Source of the DNA: Nigrospora sphaerica | Lineage: Eukaryota > Ascomycota > Sordariomycetes > Amphisphaeriales > Apiosporaceae | Assembly: GCA_018287875.1 (NCBI GenBank) | Contig: JAGVVL010000025.1 | Span: 1,240,001-1,304,000 of the forward strand | Direction of reading: 5' to 3' | Length of the DNA stretch: 64,000 nucleotides | Part shown: positions 1 to 11,114 of the stretch, piece by piece | Layout: each line of letters starts with the position of its first letter | Position numbering within the stretch: the first letter of the stretch is position 1 | Translations under genes and position numbers: made by a program | The notes under the pieces: model-generated | Databases searched by the model: none | Seen by the model: only the letters and a program-made list of their open reading frames with translations | Told to the model about the DNA's origin: nothing

Positions 1-528
1 GCGCCCGTCGTGGCCGAGCCGAAGCACCTCGTCTTCACCTCGTCCGTGCTCGCCTTCTTTCCCGTCATCGGGTACGGGCCCTACAACCCGGCCAAGGCGG
101 CCCTGCGTGCGCTCGCCGACACGCTGGTCCAGGAGCTCGAGATATACCCGCAAAAGGTCAAGGTCCACGTCGTCTACCCCGGCAGCATCCAGAGCCCCGG
201 CATGGAGCGCGAGAACCAGACGAAGCCCGCCATCACCAAGAAGATCGAGGAGGACGACCCCGTCCAGTCCCCCGACGAGGTGGCCGCCCGTGCCATTCAG
301 GGGCTCGAAAGGGGCGACTACTTCGTCACCGTCGGCTTGCTGGGCCACGCCTTTCGCTGTAGTGCTCTGGGTGGCTCGCCGAGGAACAACTGGTTTGTGG
401 ACACCATCATGTGCTGGATCATGCAGATTGTTTGGGTCTTTGTCCTACCCGACATCTTTGGCAAGATTCGGAAGCACGGCAAGGAGAACGGCCACCCTGC
501 CACCTATAAAACTGGCGCCAACGCATGA
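1..528 (+). CDS. tsc10: 3-ketodihydrosphingosine reductase, C-terminal part (5' end outside window)
   Basis: This is the C-terminal 175 residues of a short-chain dehydrogenase that best fits the Tsc10/KSR1/FVT1 family. That family reduces 3-ketosphinganine to sphinganine with NADPH on the cytosolic face of the ER, the second step of sphingolipid synthesis. The reading frame is open from base 1, so the gene starts upstream of the window. The active-site Tyr and Lys of the SDR YxxxK motif are visible in YNPAK near the left end. A GSIQSPGM-like segment follows, where the family substrate loop lies. A hydrophobic stretch around WFVDTIMCWIMQIVWVFVLP near the C terminus fits the ER membrane anchor, followed by a basic tail. 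It stops at TGA 526-528 and is convergent with the gene fragment ending at 610. The family call is confident; the N-terminal cofactor site cannot be seen. Confidence 0.88.
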   Translation, partial: APVVAEPKHLVFTSSVLAFFPVIGYGPYNPAKAALRALADTLVQELEIYPQKVKVHVVYPGSIQSPGMERENQTKPAITKKIEEDDPVQSPDEVAARAIQGLERGDYFVTVGLLGHAFRCSALGGSPRNNWFVDTIMCWIMQIVWVFVLPDIFGKIRKHGKENGHPATYKTGANA

Positions 529-609
529 TTCAGCTATAATAGGCGTAGGTGTGAATGTGAATGAATTATTCCATTCTTGTGGTCTTCCAAGGTTTGCCTA
601 CTCCGACTT

Positions 610-1155
610 TCAAGACGAGTCTGGGGCCGGCTCTTTACCCACCAAATTCCAAAACCGAAGGCAGCTCAATACAAGAGTTTTTTCATCCTGGGACAAGTGA
701 AGACACACCAGTCTCTCTACCAGGGATACTCCGTCTGCTTCAGTCAGTTTGCCCTTCTGCAGCCCCGCTAGTATAGATGCCCGTATCGGCTCGATTGCGG
801 CTATTTCGGCCTCTGTCATCCCTCGGCGCGCCGTTGAGACTTCTTTGAAGACATCTCGTATTTTCTCCACACGGGTTCCCTTTTCCTGAGACGCCCTTCT
901 TTCTCTAAAGGCCGTCTCTGCTTCATCTATCGATGATTAGTAGCACTTGTGCTATGGGGTAACGGGCGATCGTGAGAACGTACCGGTCGAGGTTGCAGGC
1001 AGGGTAATTAAGGATTCAGTCTTCATCGGCATGGAGTGCGTGTTCGCAAATATACCCAAGTCAACGATGGGCATGCACTTACATGCAGACTGGAACGTTT
1101 CTATTGCCTCACCTGCGATATCCAAGACTTGGTCCAAACTGGTTCGCAGCGCAGT
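610..1155 (-). CDS. Unidentified all-helical protein, two 3' exons (5' end not found)
   Basis: Two exons on the minus strand, 1083-1155 and 610-926, join in frame across a 156-nt intron. The donor is GTAAGT at 1082, the acceptor is ATAG, and a CTAAT-type branch site lies close to it. The joined product has about 130 residues, charged and predicted helical (segments such as LDQVLDIAGEAIETFQSA and VEKIRDVFKEVSTARRG), and ends in a TAG-less SS terminus at the stop at 610-612. Amphipathic periodicity, few rare residues and agreement of the splice frame argue for real coding sequence. I do not recognise the family. No convincing start codon or first exon is visible between 1156 and the DUF6594 stop at 1337, because an in-frame TAG lies directly at the presumed acceptor. 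It could therefore be a truncated relic, or a gene whose first exon I cannot see. Confidence 0.45.
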
Positions 1156-1336
1156 CTACATATGACCCATCTCCTCTCTCCGCCTCAGGCCGTCGCAGTC
1201 ACCCCCTGAAAGGATGAGAAGGGGTGAAGCGTAACGCATAATGCCGGCTGCCAAAGGCCTAGGGAAAGGCCCGTGTCCACACTCGTGACGGTGGTTTCGT
1301 TCCAATTTATGAACTACTCTGATTCGACCTGTGGCA

Positions 1337-2618
1337 TCAAGCGGAATTTGGCGGCTGGTTGGTATTGCTGATCCAGACCACCAGGACGCTCCCAAACCTG
1401 TTGCGATATGACTTGTTGTCAGTCACAGCCACGCCACGCTCGCCCTGTCAAGTGGCCGCTTGGATGGGATGAAAAGTCGGGACTCACGCTGCCGTGGCCG
1501 CAAAAACCTCGATTCGCCGGGCCTTGCTGAGCGTGCTCAAGGCGAGGCAGAAGACGATGGTGAAGACGCAGACGAGGCCGAGCTTGAGCCCCATGTCGCG
1601 GATCAGGTACAGGATGACCATGGAGGTGAGGGGCACCACGGCGCCGAACAGCGAGCCGACGACGTGGTTGACGCCGTTGTACTGGCTGCTCGAGTACGTG
1701 TGGACCACGGGCAGCGCGTCGGCGCCGTTTTCCAGGTCGCCGGATAGGGGTTTCTTTCCGGCGGCGTAGAGGGGGAGTCAGCAGGACCCCGCCCGGCACC
1801 GGTCAAGGGGGGAGAAGAAACGAAAGGACGTGAGGAGCCGGCCTGACGCACCTTGACCCGTCGGCAGAAGAAGTGAAGGAGGTGGAAGACGGGCCGGGTC
1901 AGCCACCGCGCCACGGCGTCGTTCTCCTCCTCGCGCGTGTCGAGCAGGACCAGGTCGGCAGCGACGTCGCGCCCGTACGACGCGGGGCCATCGGCACCCG
2001 CCAGGTCCCGCGACTGGAACCGGCCGAGCGTGTCGAGCATCGAGGGCGCCGCCGCGAGGTCGAAGACGGCCCGGCGCTGCGCCTCGCTCGGCCGCCCCAT
2101 GCTGGATATCTGCGAATACTGAGACAGCGCCGAATCTGGGTGCGTTTCCCCCTCCCCCTCATCGTTAGCGAAACCGCGGCCTTGCACCGCTGCAAAAACG
2201 GTGCGGACGGGGGGGAGGGCGCGCGGCCCGTCGTACAGTATTTGTCCAGCTTCTCCCGGATCTCCAACACGATGCCCCACTGCCGACTCCCGTTGTTCAT
2301 GGCGGGCTCGCTGAGCAACAGCCAGCTCCAGTCGATATCGCCTCGCTGGGGGTCGCCCGACGCGGCGTCGCGACGGCGCTGCTCCGCCAGTTGGTTCTCG
2401 AGATCACACAGCTCGGCCTGCAGGTACAATATGTTGAGGGTGGCAAGCTGGTTGAATTCGCGTGCCAAGCCCGTTTTGGTCTGCGAGAAGAAGCTTGCCA
2501 GATAGTGGTACCCCCTCAGCTTGGTGGAAGGGGGCGGCGGCCCATGCGGAGAAAGTGGTGCAACGCCGGGCCATTGGGGAGACGTAGGGGTGGAAATTGC
2601 CGGCTTGGATTCGGACAT
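1337..2618 (-). CDS. DUF6594 family membrane protein
   Basis: Four exons (2237-2618, 1852-2135, 1488-1753, 1337-1397) keep frame through introns of 101, 98 and 90 nt and encode 330 residues. The start MSESKPAIS is followed by a Pro/Ser-rich leader. Next comes a conserved block with LARLNILYLQAEL-type sequence (here LATLNILYLQAELCDLENQL), characteristic of fungal DUF6594 proteins, and then SSMGRPSEAQRRAVFDL. Two or three C-terminal transmembrane helices follow (VVGSLFGAVVPLTSMVILYL, LGLVCVFTIVFCLALSTL, and the end FAATAAFGSVLVVWIS split by the last intron). The function of the family is unknown, though many members occur in expanded fungal families. The membrane topology is inferred from hydrophobicity. 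All splice joins reproduce the usual family sequence, so the model is good although the role is unknown. Confidence 0.85.
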
Positions 2619-3390
2619 GATGGGTGAACCGCAGGCCGCAACCATTCGCAGCAGTGGCAGTGACGGTATATCTATCTGAGGTTGGAGTACTAGAAACAAG
2701 CAACACTGGATTCGGGCAACGCAAAGAAGGAGGGGGAAAAGGGGGATCCCCAGAAAACCACTTCTGCTACCGCATTCCTCCTTGACCCGGCCACATAGCC
2801 ATCCGCCGCGAGGCCGGCGCTGGTCCGCCTCCCCTCGTGGAACAAAAGAGCGAACCGCATCCCCATCTGTGAGCATCGCTCCCGAGACCCGATGGTCTTT
2901 TCGTGGTGGGCGTATCACAACGCCTCGAAACCGAACAGTGTCGCGCAAATACCCACATCGTGGAAGCAAACATTCGTTCACGGAAGATCAGTGCTTGCGC
3001 CTCGCGCAGTGTACGTTCCCCTCGTGTACTACGTATAAAAGCGCTGCGGTTCGTGCGAATGCGTAGATACCTCTGCACGCCACGCATGAGCCGTGTTACC
3101 GTAACTTGGGTGGTGTCGTAACATAGCATTGTGACGTCTCCCAAGGCGGCCAACGAGGCATATAACCTGCATGTATGTGATAGCAACCACGGTGAAACAT
3201 TAATAATATGCGGTTTGAAGTAAATTTAACCCTTTCTCTCTTCTTATTCACAAATGTGGTATCATAACTATTCACACGGGAAACGTATCATCGGGAAGGG
3301 CGACCCGGAACAGCCGGACGCCTTACCACCATCTCTCCTCTTCTCCTCTCGGCACGTAGACTTCTCATCCTCGGAAACACGACCAAGGGC
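2619..3390. other. Intergenic: DUF6594 upstream region and GMC oxidoreductase 3' flank
   Basis: No gene is recognised. Both neighbours are on the minus strand, so the right part should hold the GMC gene's 3' UTR and the left part the DUF6594 promoter. A TATAAAA string occurs at about 3034-3040, but on the plus strand, where no gene follows. Confidence 0.6.
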
Positions 3391-5311
3391 TTAAGCGCTC
3401 TGCTTGATGAGGTCCGAGGCGCGCTCGGCGACGGCGAAGAGGGTGGAGACGAGGTGGCCGCAGACCTGGAAGGGCAGGACGGACGCGTCGACGACACGGA
3501 CGTTGGCGGTGCCGTAGACCTTGAGGTTGGCATCGACGACGCCGCCGACCTCGCGCGGCATCATGGCGGCGGTGCCGACGGGGTGGAAGTTGGACCGGTA
3601 GTTCTTCTTGATGTAGGGGCCCCAGGCGGCGTCGTCGGCACCCTGCGGGACGGCGGCGAGGCCGGGCAGCACCTCGGCGCCCACGACGTCGGCAAAGGGC
3701 GCCGTCGTGTACATGCGGCGGATGAAGTCGGCGGTGCCGGCCTGCTGCGTCAGGTCCCAGTCGAGCAGGTGGTAGTTGGGGTTGAGCACGGCGCCGGCGC
3801 CCACGGCGGCGTCGGCCGCCGCCGTCTCGGGCCCGATGTGCACGTTGCCGCGCGAGAAGGGCAGCAGGCCCCAGTACTCGGTGTCCCACACGCCGTTCTG
3901 CTGGTACAGCAGCACCTCGGCGATGGGCACCTGCTGCTCGCCAAAGATGAGCTCGTACTGCATCTCGAAGAAGGCCTCGAGGTCGGCGGCGCGCGTCACG
4001 TTACCGGTGGCCTCGACGACCTGCTGCGCGTAGCCGGGCAGCGCCGCCTTGACGCGCGCCGCCACCTCGGCCGTCGCGTTGCCAAAGACCTGCTCCGCCG
4101 TCGGGTACGCCACGAAGCCGTTCTTGCCCGTCTCGGTGAAGTTGTTGGCGATGGCGAACTGCAGCCCGTTGTTCATCTGGTCCTGCAGGTTCTCGCCGAC
4201 GGTCGGCAGATCGACGACGGGCTCGACGCCGGCCGCGCTCAGGATGGCCGGGTTGCCGACGCCCGAGAGCTCGAGCAGCTGGGGCGAGACGAGGGCGCCG
4301 GCCGAGAGAATGACCTCTTTGCGGGCCTTGAGCGTCTGCTTCTTGCCCTCGGCGTCCGTGACCTCGACGCCGTCGGCCGTCGGCAGGGTGCCGTTCTCGC
4401 TCTTCTTCCACACGATGCGGCGCGCCTGCGTCTTGAGCATCACCTCGAGGTTCTTCTGGTTGCGGACGGGGAAGTAGTAGGCGCGCGCCGCGTCCTCGCG
4501 GATGTTGAGCTCCTGGTTGATCATGGACGGGAAGGTCGTGTAGCCGACCATGTGGCCGCCGTTGACGTCGGCGTTCCACGGCACGCCCATGCTCTCGAAG
4601 GTTGCGTTGAGCTTCTCACCCAGCGTGCTGTTGGTGGTGCCGTAGATCCAGCCCGTCAGCAGCGGGCCGTCCTCGCCGTGGTCTTGCGGCTCAAAGCTCA
4701 GCTTGCCGGCCTCGGTGCGCTCCCGGCTCGGTACCTGGAGCTTCTCGCTCTTCAGGTAGTAGGGCATGAGGTTCTCCCAGGTCCAGCCCTTGCTGCCCAG
4801 TTTGTCCCAGAGGTCGACCTGGATGTCCTCGGCGCGAGTGTAGGCCATTCCTATTGCCTCCAGGTCAGTCAAGCTCTTTCAGGGGTCTGTATGAATCCGG
4901 GGGGGGGGGAGCAGGCCCCCCCTTTCTCTCGCCCAGAACCGGGTTCGACATACCGTTGATGGTGCTGGTACCACCGAGGGCCTTGCCGGCACGAAGAATC
5001 TGCGGGCCGGAGCCGGCGAACTTCTGGTCGACGGTGGAGAATGCGTAATCGATTTCGGTGCCGAAGGCGAGACCGTAGCCGAGCACGTTGGTCACGTTGG
5101 CGTTGTTCTCGACCGAGTCGCCGGCCTCAATGACCAGCACGGACACGGCGGGGTCTTCACTGAGGCGCTTGGCCACGACGAGGCCGCTCGTTCCGCCGCC
5201 CACGACAATGTAGTCAAAGCCGGCATCGGCGTTGGCAGGCAGCGGAGCGGCGCGGCGGGCGCAACCGGCGGCGGCAAGGGGCACAAAGGCCAGGGCCAGA
5301 GAGGCACGCAT
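3391..5311 (-). CDS. Secreted GMC-family FAD oxidoreductase
   Basis: Two exons (4954-5311 and 3391-4850) flank one 103-nt intron and encode 605 residues. A cleavable signal peptide (MRASLALAFVPLAAAGC) is followed by the FAD-binding motif YIVVGGGTSGLVVAKRL near residues 34-50 and the GMC signature GKALGGTSTINGM, whose last Gly codon is split by the intron. The second GMC signature is GALVSPQLLELSGVG. The C-terminal domain carries the catalytic pair, His in NFHPVGT and His in VCGHLVST. The family oxidises alcohols or sugars (glucose oxidase, aryl-alcohol oxidase, glucose or choline dehydrogenase). The exact substrate cannot be told from sequence, and oxidase versus dehydrogenase is unresolved. 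The intron holds a long G/C homopolymer hairpin (about 4902-4922). The gene is lone and not obviously part of a cluster. Confidence 0.9.
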
Positions 5312-7712
5312 CTTGGCTGGGGGTTAGGATCGGTCTTCTTCGGGCTGGCTTCACCTGGAAACAAGAAGAACGGCGCGGTAGGAAGAAAGAATGGACAGAT
5401 GGCCTCTCGGTTGTCCTGTGCTAGATGTCGGTTTCGCAAGGACGTCGGGACAAAGCCCCTTATATCGACCGCTTCATCCCGCCTCCCTCACCCTGACCGC
5501 CGCGACCCCCCCTCCATCCATGGTGGCTCCCGGTCGATATCCCGTCATAGGGGAGGCCCATATTCGGAAATGGCTTCAGAAATTTCCAGCAATCGATCTC
5601 GTCAGCGATCTGGGCATGGGTCAGAGTACGTTTGCGATCCAGTTGGTGAGGCAGTGGGGCGGATCAGGTCAGCCAAGTGAGAGCCCTTCGAAGGACCCTC
5701 TGACGCTGCTTAGCAATGCTTATGATGCTCGGAGATCATGGTTTGCCCCATTCGGCAGGGAAAGGAGGAGCACCGGGAGCCGGGGGACACGACGGGAAAA
5801 GGGCCGTTTGCTTGCAGGCTGGTTTCGAATCTCGGCGGTAAGCGAGCGGGAGCAGGACAGGCAGGGATCTCGGACAGGGCACGCAGGGCTTCTTTCTGCA
5901 ACGAGCGGTACGCATGTATTTCCGTAGCGTCCCGGTATGTAGGTTCCAGAACTGGTACCAAGTAGATACCACTAGATGTACTCCGTATTCAGTGTGGGTA
6001 GGTAGGTAGGTGAAGCAGTACAAAGTACGCACAACGTACCGGAGGTTGCGGGACCTGCCAAGCCAAGGTCGCCCTAATGAGTGGATGGGCCGTCGGGACG
6101 CGACTGTTGTGCTATACCGCCCACAGCGCCCACTGTAAGTTCGGCAGATGGACGCCAGATAAGTCTAATTGCTAAGTGTGTACATAAGGTCGCTAGCAGT
6201 GTCTGTAAGCAACAGTCCCACCCCATTGAGGGCATAAAGGCAAGTCCGGGATCCACGCCCGATCGGGAAACTGATAGGGTCCCCTTGAACCACTCGGCCG
6301 GATCTACAGAAGGAAAAGTCTGTTCCGTTGACCGGGGGGTGGAAAACCTTTATTGTGCAAAACCAGTTTACTGTCTATACTCGCCCCCCGGTATGACTCG
6401 CCCGCCGCTGCTCGCATGGCCACAATTCGCCTTTGTCGTTGGGAATTACGAAGGTGCATGCTCAGGTACTACACAAAGTGCAACTGACGTCACCCCTCTC
6501 GCCACGCACCCTCGGACATGCCGCTGCCGACGGAACGTGCACGGCGAAACGTCAGTACCGGGCTCGGCGAGGGCGGACGGATGGAAGAAGGCCTCCATGC
6601 CAGCTTTTCCGCCAGACAGTCTAAACACAGACAAACGGGAGAGACGGCGGTTGGACAAGATCGACGGGTGGTACTGTTCCATTGGCCGGCCCCAGCGAAG
6701 AAAACTACAGGTCGCAGGGTCTTAGATAAGGCTGCTGCTGGCGCTGCAGATTCCTTCTACCGACTGGGTTCGCAGCTGGTTGGAATCGGTCCGTCGCGGT
6801 CCATCTGTGGGTATGCGCGCCGCAAGAGACGGGCCGGAACAGGGGCCGGAGCAGAACCAGGAACGTGCTCACCCCCACGACACAAACGGCTATGGGTTGT
6901 TCATTTCATTCCGACATGCTAGGTTTCTGCTTCGTCAGGCCTGACCCAAACCGGATAAGCCAGACCGCCTACAACGTGACAAAGCCCCGAGGCTCAGTAG
7001 AGGAAAACCTCGTCGCACCAGCCGTTTGGCATCACCTGCCCGTTACCGCCTCACCCATCGCCGACACGGCAAACAAAGGGGGGGCCCGCCACGGCGCAGA
7101 GCCAGAGACAAAAACACGAACGTCTTCTATCCCTACGCACAGAACACAGCCAGCCGGCTCTGGTGCTATATGCGAGTTATAATACAGCCTCGTCCATGTT
7201 CCAGGCGTTTCAAGGTCTCCCGACAGTCTTTTTGGGCAAGTCCTGTGCCCCAAACGCCGCTTCTCTCCATGGTGCGTCCGAAAAAAACCACCTTTCGTAG
7301 CCTCGTTCTAAATCGCAGAAAAGGAAAAAGGGAAGAGGGAACAACCTGGTCCCAGGTCCGTGGTATAGCAGTGAGTTGCTTTCTTTTTTGATATTTCGTG
7401 ATCCCCCGTCGCCGCAAAGCGAGCGCCAACCAGTGTGTTCGATACCTCCCGTACGCCGGCCAACCAAAGGTTCAGTTTGCGGGGGTCGCGAGCCAAGGCG
7501 GTAGTAGTAGTAGCAGTACCGCACCCCCGGGGTATATTCCGCAACGCTCCCAACTTCGTCCCAACAAAAGAAGTGGTATCAAGAAGAAAAGAACGGCGGC
7601 TTGTGTGCCTCTGTAGAGCCACCTATGTTACAGGGGCACCATCCGGCCCATGTGGTCGCTCCGTTATCCATTATTGCCCATGTCTGTCGAGGCCGTCGGG
7701 TGCGGTGTCCCC
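5312..7712. other. Intergenic, 2.4 kb
   Basis: No supported gene. The open frames here are short and overlap one another on both strands, as expected by chance in GC-rich DNA. The right half should hold the 3' UTR of the TeaC-like gene and the left part the GMC promoter. A TAGG tetranucleotide run (GGTAGGTAGGTAGGTG) sits at about 5998-6012. Confidence 0.6.
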
Positions 7713-10700
7713 CTAAACGGTTCCGCGCAATCGCTGTTTTCTGGCCAGCCAGTCGCCAAGCATGTTGTCCAATTGCTGACATGTGTTAGCATCCACGGTC
7801 CCACCACTCATGTCACTGATAGAGCTTACCGTTGTTATCTCGGCCAACTTGGCGTTCTGCTCTCGGAAAAGATTGTTGGCAACGGGGTGTTCGGGCCCCG
7901 CCGGGGCCGTGTCCGTCTTGTCATAGACAACCACGAGCAAATCCCGGATATCAGAGCCCGAATCGAAGAAGGCCCGCAGATTTGAGTCGTTCCAAGTTGA
8001 CGTCGTTCCTGTGCTGCCAGTCGATGTCATCGAGTCTTGATTGTGGTGTCCACGGTTTCCCATATCCACCAGCTCCGGTGACGGTGATGACACGGGCGAC
8101 GATCGATCCTCCTGGCTGGAAGTATCTCCCATCAACGCAGGAGGGTTGATTGGCGATACCTGCACGGGCGACTCTGACAGGCGCTCCGCAGATTGCGACT
8201 GCGCTGCTGCCTGCTGCGATGCCGAACCGACGAAACTGTCGGGGTAGGCGCCGGGCAGAGTAGGTCGAACTTGCTTGTCGTCCGAGCCCTGGCGTTTGGG
8301 CTCGGGAGAAAAGGCGGGACCAAGCGCCGCGGTAGGCGGTGTCGCCTGAGGAGGAGGGGAGCGGCTGTTGTCTTGGACAGGAGTGGCGCGACTGGGCTCC
8401 GGTGCCGGCTCCTCTTCGTCCGTCGAATCGAAGTCATCCAACTCAACCCGCGACTTGGCCTTGCTAACCTTGGCCGGCTTGCCTTCGTGGGGGTGCAGGA
8501 TTTTGGACACCTTGCTCGGCTTGGGCTTCTCCGGCGACGGGCTGTCCGAATGGTCCGACTCGACCATCCTCAGCGATGCCGGTGGCACGTTGGCCACATT
8601 GTTCGGTGGTCTGCCCTCGGAGCTGATAAATTGAGCCAGTTCGGCCGTCGACGACGAAACACCCGGCCGCGACAGGGACGGTTCCGCACGGGGTTGCTGC
8701 TTTTGGAGTTTGCTTTGGCCCCTCTGGAGACCCCTCTCAGGCGACTGCATATCGAGGGAGGCCGTCTCGGAATTGAGACTCTCGACGCTGTTGACGTCCA
8801 TCGAGTTCTTGCCATCCAGGGACCTCTTTCCAAACGATTCGTCGTCCTCGTCCACGGATTTCTTCCTATCTTTCCGTGAAAACAAGCTTCGGAATGCGCT
8901 TGGCTTCTTATCCTTCTCCTTTTTGTCCTTGTCCTTCTTCTTCTTGTCCTCTTTCTTGTCCGCTACGAGCTCCTTCTCGAAACTAACTCGCTGGCGGATT
9001 TCCTTTGAATCACTGGAGTCGCGGGCTTCGCCATCGTCGCGCAACAAGTTGGGAGTCAACGTGATCTTCTTAGTCTCTACTGTTTCGTCCTTAAAGAAAG
9101 AATCCGTGTTGCGAACAGTGCCATTCTTGGTAGTCCGCGTGGATCCGGATCGGCCTTCGAAAATTTCGTCGCTATTCCGCGGTTTGCCGTCCGCGTCGAG
9201 ATTGTCGTCGTCGTCCTCGTCATCGTCCTCGAGGTCCAGTTTGACCTGCTTTTGCGACCGGGTGCTTAAAGGCTTGACCTTGGCACTTTCATCTTCTTCG
9301 ATGCCATCTCCGCCACCGCCATTCGACTGTTGCCGGGCCTGCTGGACAGCGAGAGCCTCGACCTCGGCGTCCTCTTCTTCGGAAGAATAATCGAAATCCG
9401 AATAGTCGACGTAAGTGGGCGCTGTGAAGGTCACGTTCTTTTTCCGCCTACTAAACGCTGACTTCATGGGGTTTTTGCCCCCAATCTTGTCCGCTTGGTC
9501 TTGCAGCATGGATGCAGAGAGCTGAAAATACGGTCAGCGATTCACTCGTGCCGTCGTAAACTTGCGTCGACATACATCGATATTCCTGTGCTTGTTGAGG
9601 CGTGCCAGCCTCTCGGTCGGTGTCTCGATGTGTTCGGCGGGTAGGTACCCTGCATGACAATTTAGATCAACGCCCGCTGGCATTGCGTTCATACTGCAAC
9701 GTACCGATACTGCTGTCCTTGACGACTCGGACAAGCCACCAGTAGCTGTTGCTGTCGTCAAGCAAGACCATGGTATCGCCTTTGGTCGCGTTTGCCTGCC
9801 CCTCAACCGTTGCAACGAACGTATGGAGAGCGTAAACGAATTCGAAATCGATGTCCTCTGCATCTTGTAAGCATTCAAAGTCCCAACCCGTGTCAACAAA
9901 ATTGCAATCATCAGGCAAGGAAAGCCATTCATCGTCGTCGTCATCATCATCATCCTCCGAGGCATCGTATGGGATCAAGAAGTCATATGGCGACATGACA
10001 GCTCCGTCGTCGGTGTCGATATCCCGGAGTTGCATGTCGGTTTCTCCGTCTCCAAGAGAGTCTCTGGTTCCCACGTCGGGCGACATGGAGCGGATGATGT
10101 CAGACAGCGTCGTTCCCTCGGCCTCTTGCCCCATCTCGACCTCTCGTAAGGACTCCACCGAATCGCTGCTCTATAAAGATTCATCGTGGTGTGCAACCGA
10201 GACTGGCGCAAAATTGGCGCTTCCGTCGTAGGTCGTATCGTCCGGGCCCATGCAAGTATACTCCGGAGGATGATGACAATTGTTGGCGCGGTCAGTCCAA
10301 GCCTTGCTTGGCTCCCTTGCCCCGAATGGGAGATGTTCTGGTGTCTCGAGATATGATGACGAGGACCCGGCTTCACTGAATACCGGGGAGCCCGGCAACT
10401 CGCTGGAGGCATGCGAGGGCTGTGTACGCAATGAATCGACGCGTGCCGGCCACAGTGGCGGCAGCTCGGGGGAGCACCCACCATCTTCGATCGAGGGCGA
10501 GCTCGAGATCTTATCCACCATGTCGTCGTCATCCAAATCCGTGTCGGTGTCCATGTCGCCATCGTCGGCCGCGCCGTCCCCGCCATTCTGCGCAATGGCC
10601 AGTGCATCGCGCCCCTGCATGCTGTCGCCGTGGGTATCGACACGACTGAGCTCGTCGGCGTACTGCTGGAGGTCGCCACCAATGTCTCCGTTGGCCCAGG

Positions 10701-11114
10701 AGAGTCGTCTCTCCTCCTTCGTCTCGGCGGCGACTCCGCGAAGGGTTTCGGCCTGGTGGGCGCCCAGCAAGTGAGCGCTGCCCGACTGCTTCGTGTGGTG
10801 GTCCTTGGCGGAAGGATTGTCTTGGTCTTGCAGGTCAATCGAGTCTGCAGGCGCCGGGAACCAATATGTCAGTCAGGGTGGATGGGGAAGTGAGGGCCCA
10901 CGACCAGGAGCGGCGGTGGTGCTGATGGTTGCAAGCAATGCGCCCGTCCCCCAGCAGACAACGGGGAAAACAGGTACACGGGGGTTTGCGCAGAGGGGAG
11001 GTAGGTAGGCAGAGGGGAGAAAGCCGACGGGCTGGGCAGAATTGCCGGGCCAAGAGCGTATCGCTGTACCCGACCGCCGGACGTACCTGCGCGGATGATC
11101 TGAGGTCTCGTCAT
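7713..11114 (-). CDS. tea4: Tea4/TeaC/Bud14-like SH3 domain polarity protein
   Basis: Five exons are modelled (11087-11114, 10262-10844, 9705-10165, 9576-9649, 7713-9521), giving about 984 residues. The 28-nt first exon encodes MTRPQIIRA and joins to DSIDLQDQD, the usual N terminus of fungal Tea4-type proteins. After an acidic Asp-rich stretch, one SH3 domain (FVYALHTFVATVEGQANATK, then SYWWLVRVVKDSSIGYLPAEHIE) is split by two small introns. A long acidic, Ser/Lys-rich disordered region and a conserved C-terminal block ending LDNMLGDWLARKQRL follow. In fission yeast and Aspergillus these proteins link microtubule-end polarity markers (Tea1/TeaA) to formins and PP1 at growth sites, and budding-yeast Bud14 is the PP1-binding relative. 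One intron (10166-10261) is inferred only because an in-frame TAG at 10171-10173 must be removed; its borders are uncertain. The first intron is long (242 nt). Confidence 0.82.

Noticed and set aside
3454..4959. 501-codon plus-strand open frame
   Set aside because: It is the antisense shadow of the GMC oxidoreductase gene; the minus strand carries the conserved motifs.
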